Assembly (NCBI GenBank): GCA_028291125.1
Contig: JAQGIN010000296.1
Coordinates: forward strand, 1-19,642
Length of the DNA stretch: 19,642 nucleotides
Direction: 5' to 3'
DNA from: Caulobacter sp.
GTDB taxonomy: Bacteria; Pseudomonadota; Alphaproteobacteria; Caulobacterales; Caulobacteraceae
Shown here: piece after piece, positions 7,276 to 12,813 of the stretch
Layout: each line of letters opens with the position of its first letter
How positions within the stretch are numbered: position 1 is the stretch's first letter
The notes under the pieces: model-generated
Database searches by the model: none
Seen by the model: the letters and a program-made list of their open reading frames with translations, nothing else
What the model was told of the DNA's origin: nothing
Position numbers and translations under genes: made by a program

Positions 7276-7290
7276 CGGGGCCTCGCCCCG
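7276..7290 (+). other. Small hairpin upstream of the rplO ribosome binding site
   Basis: A perfect 6-bp stem (CGGGGC at 7276-7281 with GCCCCG at 7285-7290) with a CTC loop. It ends 13 bases before the AAGGAGAG ribosome binding site at 7304-7311. It could affect rplO translation or be incidental in GC-rich DNA. Confidence 0.35.
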
Positions 7291-7316
7291 GCGCCATATC
7301 TCCAAGGAGAGGCACT

Positions 7317-7808
7317 ATGACCAAGCTGAACGAACTTTCGCCGGCCCCCGGTTCGACCAAGAACCGCATGCGCGTCGGCCGCGGCCCGGGTTCGGGCAAG
7401 GGCAAGACCGCCGGTCGCGGCGTCAAGGGCCAGAAGGCGCGCTCGGGCGTCGCCATCCACGGCTTCGAAGGCGGCCAGATGCCGCTGCACATGCGTATGC
7501 CTAAGCGCGGCTTCAACAACCCGTTCCGCCTGGAGTTCGCCGAAGTGAACCTGTGGCGCCTGGAACAGGCCGTCGAAGCCGGCAAGCTGAAGGCCGGCGC
7601 GTCGCTCGACGCCGCCGCCCTGATCGCCGCCGGCGTGATCCGTCGCGAACTGGACGGCGTGAAGCTGCTGGGCAAGGGCGAAATCAAGGCCAAGCTGAAC
7701 CTGACCGTCTATTCGGCGACCCCGGCGGCCATCAAGGCCGTGGAAGCCGCCGGCGGCTCGGTGACCGTGACCAAGAAGGTCAAGGTCGAAGCCGAAGCCA
7801 AGGCCTAG
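7317..7808 (+). CDS. rplO: 50S ribosomal protein L15
   Basis: Encodes 163 residues (E. coli 144). L15 is a late-assembly 50S protein with an extended N-terminal arm reaching into the 23S core. The start MTKLNELSPAPGSTKNRMRVGRGPGSGKGKTAGRGVKGQKAR is the classic glycine and lysine rich arm, followed by GFEGGQMPLHMRMPKRGFNN. The C-terminal part is Ala/Lys/Glu rich and slightly longer than usual. It has a strong AAGGAGAG ribosome binding site. It stands apart from its neighbours, with a 117-base gap before and a 123-base gap after, both carrying inverted repeats. Confidence 0.98.
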   Translation: MTKLNELSPAPGSTKNRMRVGRGPGSGKGKTAGRGVKGQKARSGVAIHGFEGGQMPLHMRMPKRGFNNPFRLEFAEVNLWRLEQAVEAGKLKAGASLDAAALIAAGVIRRELDGVKLLGKGEIKAKLNLTVYSATPAAIKAVEAAGGSVTVTKKVKVEAEAKA

Positions 7809-7818
7809 ATCCATAATG

Positions 7819-7856
7819 TCATCCCGGTCGGGGCGACGTCCGGGGCTGGGATGACA
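7819..7856. terminator. Long imperfect hairpin between rplO and secY
   Basis: The 8-bp outer stem GTCATCCC (7819-7826) with GGGATGAC (7849-7856) is perfect and can be extended inward by several pairs including G-U wobbles. The loop region is GC-rich. A short TTT follows at 7860-7863. It may act as a weak terminator or be a copy of a dispersed intergenic repeat, since the CATCCC arm recurs in the hairpins at 16051 and 19263. Confidence 0.5.
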
Positions 7857-7875
7857 GATCTTTAGGGGGCTCGTC

Positions 7876-7904
7876 GTGACATCGCGACGGGCCTCACCTA
7901 TTTG
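7876..7904 (+). promoter_or_regulatory. Candidate promoter of secY
   Basis: GTGACA at 7876-7881 matches five of six bases of the -35 consensus and is separated by 17 bases from TATTTG at 7899-7904, a weak -10. Transcription would begin near 7911, about 20 bases before the secY ATG. The position after the hairpin at 7819-7856 makes a separate secY transcript plausible, but the -10 is poor. Confidence 0.3.
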
Positions 7905-7931
7905 TGCTTCCGCACAGTCGTGGGGATTTGA

Positions 7932-9290
7932 ATGGCCTCGGCCGCCGAACAGCTCGCAGCCAATATGAATTTCGGGTCCTTCCAGAAGGCCACCGAACTT
8001 CACAAACGCATCTGGTTCACGCTCATCGCGTTGGTCGTCTACCGGCTCGGCACCTTCGTGCCGATCCCGGGGATCGATTCCGCCGCCTTCGCCCAGGCCT
8101 TCGAAGGTCAGTCGAAGGGCATCCTGGGCATGTTCAACATGTTCTCGGGCGGGGCCGTACAGCGGATGGCGATCTTCTCGCTGAACGTCATGCCGTACAT
8201 CTCGGCCTCGATCATCGTTCAGCTGATGGGCACGGTCTATCCGCCGTGGGAGAAGCTGAAGAAGGAAGGCGGGGAGGCGGGTCGCAAGACCCTCAACCAA
8301 TATACCCGCTACTTCGCCGTGGTCCTGGCCCTGGTGCAGTCGTTCAGCATCGCCGTCGGCCTGCACAGCCAGGAAGGCCTGGTGGTCTCCAGCATCAGCG
8401 GGCCGTTCTTCATCGCCTCGACCGTCGTCGCCCTGACCGGCGGCACGATGTTCCTGATGTGGCTGGGCGAGCAGATCACCAGCCGCGGCGTCGGCAACGG
8501 CGTCAGCTTGATCATCTTCGCCGGCATCGTCGCCGGCCTGCTGCCCGGCCTAGTGCGGATGTTCGAGATGGTGCGGGTCGGCTCGATGTCCGGCTTCGCC
8601 CTGTTCGCCATCGCCGTCATCGCCGTGGCGATCATCTTCGCCATCGTCTTCATCGAGCGCTCGCAGCGCCGGCTCTTGGTCCACTACCCCAAGCGCCAGC
8701 AGGGCAACCGGATGATCGGCGGCGACACCTCGTTCATGCCGCTGAAGATCAACACCGCGGGCGTCATCCCGCCGATCTTCGCCTCCAGCCTGCTGCTGCT
8801 GCCGACCACGGCCATGAGCTTCCTGACCACCGCCAACCTGCCGCCCTGGGCGCAATGGCTGCCGGGCCTGGTCGGGACGCTGCAGCACGGCCAGCCGGCC
8901 TTCATGGTCTTCTACGCCCTGCTGATCATCTTCTTCTCGTTCTTCTACACCTCGGTCGTGTTCAATCCCGACGACACGGCGGAGAACCTGCGCAAGTACG
9001 GCGGCTTCCTGCCGGGCATCCGCCCAGGCAAGCGGACGGCGGAGTACCTGGACTACGTGCTGACCCGTCTGACGGTGATCGGCGCGGCCTACATCACCAT
9101 CGTCTGCATCTTCCCCGAGCTGATGATGAAGATGTTCGGCACCAGCCAATTCGCCCTGGGCGGCACCTCGATCCTCATCGTGGTGACGGTGACCATGGAT
9201 ACGGTCGCCCAGATCCAGTCGCACTTGCTGGCCCACCAATACGAGGGCCTGATCAAGAAATCGAAGCTGCGCGGCGGCCGCGGCCGCTGA
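7932..9290 (+). CDS. secY: Preprotein translocase subunit SecY
   Basis: Encodes 452 residues (E. coli 443). SecY is the ten-helix inner membrane channel that, with SecE and SecG, exports unfolded proteins under SecA drive and inserts membrane proteins with the ribosome. The first membrane helix (IWFTLIALVVYRLGTFVPIPGID) is followed by the plug and second helix region (GILGMFNMFSGGAVQRMAIFSLNVMPYISASIIVQLM). INTAGVIPPIFASSLLLLP is the pore-lining seventh helix. The cytosolic loop FNPDDTAENLRKYGGFLPGIRPGKRTAEYLDYVLTR contains the conserved arginine that contacts SecA. The C-terminus ends in a basic Gly/Arg stretch. The ATG at 7932 is preceded by GTGGGGATTTGA; an ATG at residue 12 is possible but less likely. 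Confidence 0.98.
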   Translation: MASAAEQLAANMNFGSFQKATELHKRIWFTLIALVVYRLGTFVPIPGIDSAAFAQAFEGQSKGILGMFNMFSGGAVQRMAIFSLNVMPYISASIIVQLMGTVYPPWEKLKKEGGEAGRKTLNQYTRYFAVVLALVQSFSIAVGLHSQEGLVVSSISGPFFIASTVVALTGGTMFLMWLGEQITSRGVGNGVSLIIFAGIVAGLLPGLVRMFEMVRVGSMSGFALFAIAVIAVAIIFAIVFIERSQRRLLVHYPKRQQGNRMIGGDTSFMPLKINTAGVIPPIFASSLLLLPTTAMSFLTTANLPPWAQWLPGLVGTLQHGQPAFMVFYALLIIFFSFFYTSVVFNPDDTAENLRKYGGFLPGIRPGKRTAEYLDYVLTRLTVIGAAYITIVCIFPELMMKMFGTSQFALGGTSILIVVTVTMDTVAQIQSHLLAHQYEGLIKKSKLRGGRGR

Positions 9291-9353
9291 CGGAACGACG
9301 ATAGGGGAGCTGGTTGTCATAAACCGGCTTTCCCTTTCGCCGCCCGCACTCTA

Positions 9354-9382
9354 GGTCTGCGCATGGGCAAGGGACGCAGATC
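9354..9382 (+). other. Hairpin in the secY-adk gap
   Basis: GGTCTGCG (9354-9361) can pair with CGCAGATC (9375-9382) with one G-U wobble across a 13-base loop. It lies about 23 bases before the adk start. The 115-base gap holds no other clear site; I could not find a convincing promoter in it. Confidence 0.3.
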
Positions 9383-9405
9383 CTGAAACGCGCGAAGGGG
9401 CATCT

Positions 9406-9975
9406 ATGAATTTGATCCTGTTCGGTCCGCCGGCGGCGGGGAAGGGCACCCAGGCCAAACGTCTCGTCACCGAGCGCGGCATGGTGCAACTCTCCACCGG
9501 CGACATGCTGCGCGCCGCCATCGCCTCCGGCTCCGAACTGGGCCAGCAGGTGAAGGGGGTGCTGGACCGAGGCGACCTGGTCACCGACGACATCGTCGTC
9601 GCCCTGATCGAGGACCGTCTGCCGGAGGCCGAGGCCGCCGGCGGCGCCATCTTCGACGGCTTTCCCCGCACCGTGGCCCAGGCGCAGGCCTTGGACGCGA
9701 TGCTGGCCAAGCGGGGCGGAAAGATTGACGCCGTGCTCCGACTCAAGGTCGATGAGCCCGCGCTGATCGAGCGGATCGCCAAGCGCTTCGCCGAGCAGGG
9801 TCGGCCCGACGACAATCCGGAAGTGTTCGTGACGCGCCTGGGGGCCTACAACGCCCAGACCGCCCCGTTGCTGCCGTACTACCAGGCTCAGGGCAAATTG
9901 ACCGAGCTGGATGGCATGGGGTCCGTGGAAGCGGTCGCCGCCGCCATCGACGGCGCGCTTTCGAGCGTGAACTGA
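9406..9975 (+). CDS. adk: Adenylate kinase (short form)
   Basis: Encodes 189 residues. The enzyme converts ATP + AMP to 2 ADP in the cytoplasm and sets the energy charge of the cell. The P-loop GPPAAGKGT (residues 7-15), the AMP-binding STGDMLR segment (30-36) and DGFPRT (84-89) are intact. The LID region is short (AEQGRPDDNPEV) and lacks the zinc-binding four-cysteine type, so this is the short form rather than the 214-residue E. coli type; short forms are common in Alphaproteobacteria. Its place directly after secY is typical for the spc operon. A GAAGGGG ribosome binding site precedes the ATG. Confidence 0.98.
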   Translation: MNLILFGPPAAGKGTQAKRLVTERGMVQLSTGDMLRAAIASGSELGQQVKGVLDRGDLVTDDIVVALIEDRLPEAEAAGGAIFDGFPRTVAQAQALDAMLAKRGGKIDAVLRLKVDEPALIERIAKRFAEQGRPDDNPEVFVTRLGAYNAQTAPLLPYYQAQGKLTELDGMGSVEAVAAAIDGALSSVN

Positions 9976-10012
9976 ATCATCTGGGTCCCCGGCTCGCCGG
10001 TGGATTCAATCA

Positions 10013-10040
10013 TTGACGGACGCGCATCGTTCCCTATAAC
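10013..10040 (+). promoter_or_regulatory. Sigma70-type promoter for rpsM-rpsK-rpoA
   Basis: TTGACG at 10013-10018 matches five of six bases of the -35 consensus, and TATAAC at 10035-10040 matches five of six of the -10. The 16-base spacer is acceptable. Transcription would start near 10047, giving a leader of about 100 bases before the GTG of rpsM. It is the best promoter match in the window and suggests that the alpha part of the cluster is transcribed on its own as well as by read-through. Confidence 0.7.
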
Positions 10041-10046
10041 GGTGCG

Positions 10047-10148
10047 CTTCCGCGAAAGGGCGCGATCTGTGCGCGCCGGACCTGCCTTAACGGGCTGAGC
10101 CGGGCGCGCCGTTCGCGTCTTTGGTGCGTGACCAGGAGAACATTAGAC
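10047..10148 (+). promoter_or_regulatory. Structured mRNA leader of rpsM
   Basis: Several complementary GC-rich segments lie in this leader. CGCGAA (10051-10056) pairs with TTCGCG (10112-10117), and GGCGCG (10059-10064) pairs with CGCGCC at 10105-10110, forming one long stem. The same GGCGCG can instead pair with CGCGCC at 10072-10077. TGGT (10122-10125) and ACCA (10131-10134) form a small hairpin next to the AGGAGAA ribosome binding site (10134-10140). Mutually exclusive pairings suggest autoregulation, but no known motif was recognised. Confidence 0.45.
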
Positions 10149-10517
10149 GTGGCCCGTATTGCAGGCGTCAACATTCCGACGAACAAGCGCGTAGTGATCG
10201 CGCTTCAGTATATTCATGGCATCGGCCAGAAGTCCGCTCGTGACATCGTCACGAAGGTGGGCATCGAGGACGCTCGCCGGGTCAACCAGCTGACCGACGC
10301 CGAAGTCCTGCAGATCCGTGAAACGATCGACAAGGACTTCACGGTCGAAGGCGACCTGCGCCGCGAGAACTCGGTCAACATCAAGCGTTTGATGGACCTG
10401 GCTTGCTATCGCGGTCTGCGTCACCGTAAGGGCCTCCCGGTCCGCGGTCAGCGCACCCACACGAATGCGCGTACGCGCAAAGGCCCGGCGAAGCCCATCG
10501 CCGGCAAGAAGAAATAA
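10149..10517 (+). CDS. rpsM: 30S ribosomal protein S13
   Basis: Encodes 122 residues (E. coli 118). S13 is in the head of the 30S subunit, forms bridges with L5 and 23S rRNA and touches P-site tRNA through its basic C-terminal tail. The start MARIAGVNIPTNKRVVIALQYIHGIG and the end RGLPVRGQRTHTNARTRKGPAKPIAGKKK are standard. The start codon is GTG at 10149, with AGGAGAA eight bases upstream. A longer frame with an earlier start would add seven residues absent from the family and would place the ribosome binding site inside the gene, so it is rejected. First gene after the strong promoter at 10013. Confidence 0.97.
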   Translation: MARIAGVNIPTNKRVVIALQYIHGIGQKSARDIVTKVGIEDARRVNQLTDAEVLQIRETIDKDFTVEGDLRRENSVNIKRLMDLACYRGLRHRKGLPVRGQRTHTNARTRKGPAKPIAGKKK

Positions 10518-10530
10518 GGCAGCCTGACCG

Positions 10531-10920
10531 ATGGCCAAGGAACCGGCGCGCGTTAAAAAGCGCGAACGCAAAAACATCACCTCGGGCGTGGCGCACGTGA
10601 ACGCCTCGTTCAACAACACCATGATCACCATCACCGACGCCCAGGGAAACACCATTTCCTGGTCCAGCGCCGGGGCGATGGGCTTCAAGGGTTCGCGCAA
10701 GTCGACGCCGTACGCCGCCCAGATGGCCGCGGAAGACGCCGGCAAGAAGGCGGCCGAGCACGGCGTCAAGACGCTGGAAGTCAATGTTTCGGGTCCGGGT
10801 TCGGGTCGTGAATCGGCTCTCCGCGCCCTGCAGGCGGCGGGCATGACGATCACCACGATCCGGGACGTCACGCCCATCCCGCACAATGGTTGCCGTCCGC
10901 CCAAGCGCCGTCGCGTTTAG
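10531..10920 (+). CDS. rpsK: 30S ribosomal protein S11
   Basis: Encodes 129 residues, the same as in E. coli. S11 forms part of the platform of the 30S subunit near the mRNA exit and the Shine-Dalgarno helix. GVAHVNASFNNTMITITDAQGN, ISWSSAGAMGFKGSRKSTPYAAQ and VSGPGSGRESALRALQAAGM are family hallmarks, and the basic end NGCRPPKRRRV is complete. It follows rpsM after 13 bases. Unlike E. coli, no rpsD follows; rpoA is next. Confidence 0.99.
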   Translation: MAKEPARVKKRERKNITSGVAHVNASFNNTMITITDAQGNTISWSSAGAMGFKGSRKSTPYAAQMAAEDAGKKAAEHGVKTLEVNVSGPGSGRESALRALQAAGMTITTIRDVTPIPHNGCRPPKRRRV

Positions 10921-10943
10921 TACCATTAAGACCCAATTCCCAT

Positions 10944-10972
10944 TCGCCGGCTGCGAGATTCGTGGCCGGCGA
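10944..10972 (+). other. Hairpin in the rpsK-rpoA gap
   Basis: A perfect 8-bp stem (TCGCCGGC at 10944-10951 with GCCGGCGA at 10965-10972) with a 13-base loop fills most of the 75-base gap and ends 23 bases before the rpoA GTG. No T-run follows, so it is not a terminator. It may modulate rpoA translation or protect a processed end. Confidence 0.4.
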
Positions 10973-10995
10973 GCCGCGTTCAAGGGACCGACCAC

Positions 10996-12012
10996 GTGAT
11001 CGAAAGAAACTGGAACGAGCTGATCCGTCCTGAGAAGCCGCAGATCGAGACGGGCGCCGACGCCAGCCGCAAGGCTCGGATCGTCGCCGAGCCGCTCGAA
11101 CGCGGCTTCGGTGTGACGCTCGGCAACGCTCTGCGCCGCGTTCTCCTGTCGTCGCTGCAGGGCGCCGCCGTCACCGCCATTCAGATCGACGGCGTCGTGC
11201 ACGAATTCTCGTCGCTGGAAGGCGTGCGGGAAGACGTTGTCGACATCGTGCTCAACATCAAGCAACTGGCCGTGCGCATGCACGCCGAGGGCCCCAAGCG
11301 CATGACCCTGCGCGCCACCGGCCCTGGCCCGGTGACCGCCGGTCAGATCGAAGTGCCCGCCGACATCGAGATCCTGAACCCCGACCACGTGCTCTGCACG
11401 CTGGACGACGGCGCCACCGTGCGCATGGAGTTCACGGTCAACACCGGCAAGGGCTACGTCCCGGCCGACAAGAACCGTCCGGAAGACGCGCCGATCGGCC
11501 TGATCGCCGTCGACGCCCTGTACAGCCCGGTCAAGCGCGTCGCCTATCGCGTCGAGCCGACCCGTCAGGGCCAGTCGCTGGACTATGACAAGCTGATCCT
11601 GGAAGTGGAAACCAATGGCGCCGTGACGCCGGTGGACGCGGTGGCCTACGCCGCCCGCATCCTGCAAGACCAGCTGCAGATCTTCATCACCTTCGAAGAG
11701 CCCAAGGCCAAGACCTCGGACGAGGCCAAGCCGGAGCTGCCGTTCAACCCGGCGCTGCTCAAGAAGGTCGACGAACTGGAACTGTCGGTCCGCTCGGCCA
11801 ACTGCCTGAAGAACGACAACATCGTCTATATCGGCGATCTGATCCAAAAGACCGAAGCCGAGATGCTGCGCACTCCGAACTTCGGCCGCAAGTCCTTGAA
11901 CGAGATCAAGGAAGTGCTGGCTGGGATGGCGCTGCACCTGGGCATGGACGTGCCGAACTGGCCGCCCGAAAACATCGAAGACCTGGCCAAGAAGTTCGAA
12001 GACCAGATCTAA
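10996..12012 (+). CDS. rpoA: DNA-directed RNA polymerase subunit alpha
   Basis: Encodes 338 residues (E. coli 329). The alpha dimer starts assembly of RNA polymerase, and its C-terminal domain binds UP elements and activators. The N-terminal domain runs to about residue 235 and includes EPLERGFGVTLGNALRRVLLSSLQGAAV, the dimerisation region. The C-terminal domain (about 255-325) has VRSANCLKN with Arg266, Asn269 and Cys270, and FGRKSLNEI with Gly297, Lys299 and Ser300, which correspond to the DNA-contacting residues of E. coli alpha. NWPPENIEDLAKKFEDQI ends the protein. Translation begins at GTG 10996; the only purine-rich site upstream is AAGGGA (10982-10987). Confidence 0.98.
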   Translation: MIERNWNELIRPEKPQIETGADASRKARIVAEPLERGFGVTLGNALRRVLLSSLQGAAVTAIQIDGVVHEFSSLEGVREDVVDIVLNIKQLAVRMHAEGPKRMTLRATGPGPVTAGQIEVPADIEILNPDHVLCTLDDGATVRMEFTVNTGKGYVPADKNRPEDAPIGLIAVDALYSPVKRVAYRVEPTRQGQSLDYDKLILEVETNGAVTPVDAVAYAARILQDQLQIFITFEEPKAKTSDEAKPELPFNPALLKKVDELELSVRSANCLKNDNIVYIGDLIQKTEAEMLRTPNFGRKSLNEIKEVLAGMALHLGMDVPNWPPENIEDLAKKFEDQI

Positions 12013-12033
12013 GACCACTACGCGCTTTCTCCC

Positions 12034-12057
12034 GGACTGGCCCCAAAAGGCCGGTCC
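12034..12057 (+). other. Hairpin just after rpoA
   Basis: A 9-bp stem with one G-U pair (12034-12042 with 12049-12057) and a CCAAAA loop, 21 bases after the rpoA stop. The bases after it (CTGGGTCCTTTGAGG) contain only a short T-run, so it is at most a weak terminator or an attenuator in the 178-base gap before rplQ. Confidence 0.4.
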
Positions 12058-12147
12058 TGGGTCCTTTGAGGCCGCAACAGCGGTGGAGGGCCCCGGCGCT
12101 TCGTTCTGACCCAGCGGGGATACAGGCTGGGATTGGTGACAATCAGC

Positions 12148-12155
12148 GCTAGATC
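12148..12155 (+). promoter_or_regulatory. Candidate Caulobacter-type -10 box ahead of rplQ
   Basis: GCTAGATC fits the Caulobacter housekeeping -10 pattern GCTANAWC exactly. A TTGGTGA at 12133-12139 resembles the -35 but is only eight bases away, shorter than the usual 10-14, so the pair is imperfect. It lies 36 bases before the rplQ ATG. Confidence 0.3.
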
Positions 12156-12190
12156 GCGCCACTGCGGGCCACGGCCCAGGAGACACTCCA

Positions 12191-12607
12191 ATGCGTCACG
12201 GTAACGCTCACCGTAAACTCGGCCGCACGTCCGCTCACCGCACCGCCATGTTCGCCAACATGGCCGCCAGCCTGATCAAGCACGAGCAGATCGTCACCAC
12301 CCTGCCCAAGGCCAAGGAACTGCGGCCCTTCGTCGAGAAGCTGGTCACCCTGGGCAAGCGCGGCGACCTGCACGCGCGCCGCCAGGCGATCAGCAGCGTC
12401 CGCGACGTCGAGCAGGTCGGCAAGCTGTTCGCCGTCCTCGGCCCCCGCTACAAGGACCGTCAGGGCGGCTATATCCGCGTCCTGAAGGCCGGCTTCCGCT
12501 ACGGCGACAACGCCCCGCTGGCCGTCATCGAGTTCGTCGACCGCGACCCGTCGGAAAAGGGCAAGGACTCCGGTCCGGTCCAGCACGCCGACCGCGACGA
12601 CGACTAG
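12191..12607 (+). CDS. rplQ: 50S ribosomal protein L17
   Basis: Encodes 138 residues (E. coli 127). L17 lies near the base of the large subunit by the tunnel exit. The start MRHGNAHRKLGRTSAHRTAMFANMAASLIKHEQIVTTLPKAKELRPFVEKLVTLGKRGD is an unmistakable L17 sequence. The C-terminal extension (DPSEKGKDSGPVQHADRDDD) is acidic, unusual for a ribosomal protein, but such tails occur in Alphaproteobacteria. CCCAGGAGACACTCCA before the ATG includes the AGGAGA ribosome binding site. It is the last gene of the cluster and ends 23 bases before a strong terminator. Confidence 0.98.
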   Translation: MRHGNAHRKLGRTSAHRTAMFANMAASLIKHEQIVTTLPKAKELRPFVEKLVTLGKRGDLHARRQAISSVRDVEQVGKLFAVLGPRYKDRQGGYIRVLKAGFRYGDNAPLAVIEFVDRDPSEKGKDSGPVQHADRDDD

Positions 12608-12630
12608 GACTTCGGTCCAATCGAATTCAG

Positions 12631-12659
12631 AAGGCCCCGGAGCGATCCGGGGCCTTTTT
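12631..12659 (+). terminator. Intrinsic terminator of the ribosomal protein cluster
   Basis: A perfect 11-bp stem (AAGGCCCCGGA at 12631-12641 with TCCGGGGCCTT at 12646-12656) with a GCGA tetraloop runs into TTTTT at 12655-12659. This is a textbook Rho-independent terminator, 23 bases after the rplQ stop. Confidence 0.93.
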
Positions 12660-12699
12660 CTTTGATCCGCCGACCCTGGCGAACGGTGTTCCGCTAAAT

Positions 12700-12713
12700 T
12701 GATAACGCTGTCA
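12700..12713. promoter_or_regulatory. Near-palindromic operator, LacI-family style
   Basis: TGATAACGCTGTCA is palindromic at 10 of 14 positions and has the central CG typical of LacI-family operators; in Caulobacter, sites such as TGACAGCGCTGTCA are known in this style. It lies nine bases upstream of a candidate -35 for the antiporter gene. The regulator that would bind it is not in this window. Confidence 0.4.
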
Positions 12714-12721
12714 TTTCTCGC

Positions 12722-12749
12722 TTGCTGGCTCGCCGGCCGGTGCTAGCTT
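12722..12749 (+). promoter_or_regulatory. Candidate promoter of the antiporter gene
   Basis: TTGCTG (12722-12727) and TAGCTT (12744-12749) are 16 bases apart; the -10 lies in GCTAGCTT, close to the Caulobacter GCTANAWC pattern. The transcript would have a leader of about 60 bases before the ATG at 12814. Moderate sequence match only. Confidence 0.4.
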
Positions 12750-12813
12750 GCGATCCTAGGACGTCCCGAGACCGTGATCGCGCGGCGACGTCCGTGGGCC
12801 ATGGGGGGAACCA

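Noticed and set aside
6297..8366. A 689-codon open frame on the minus strand across rpsE, rpmD, rplO and secY
   Set aside because: It lies opposite unmistakable ribosomal protein and secY genes; its protein is low-complexity His/Asp/Gly/Arg-rich, typical of antisense frames in GC-rich DNA, with no recognisable domain.
7904..9304. A 466-codon plus-strand frame overlapping secY in another phase
   Set aside because: It is Arg/Pro/His/Asp-rich without domains, while the other phase gives a full SecY with all helices.
10128..10148. A longer S13 starting at 10128
   Set aside because: The added seven residues are outside the family and would place the AGGAGAA ribosome binding site within the gene.
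1..12607. Horizontally acquired or defence genes within the ribosomal cluster
   Set aside because: Every frame in this part is accounted for by universally conserved genes in canonical order; no insertion was found.
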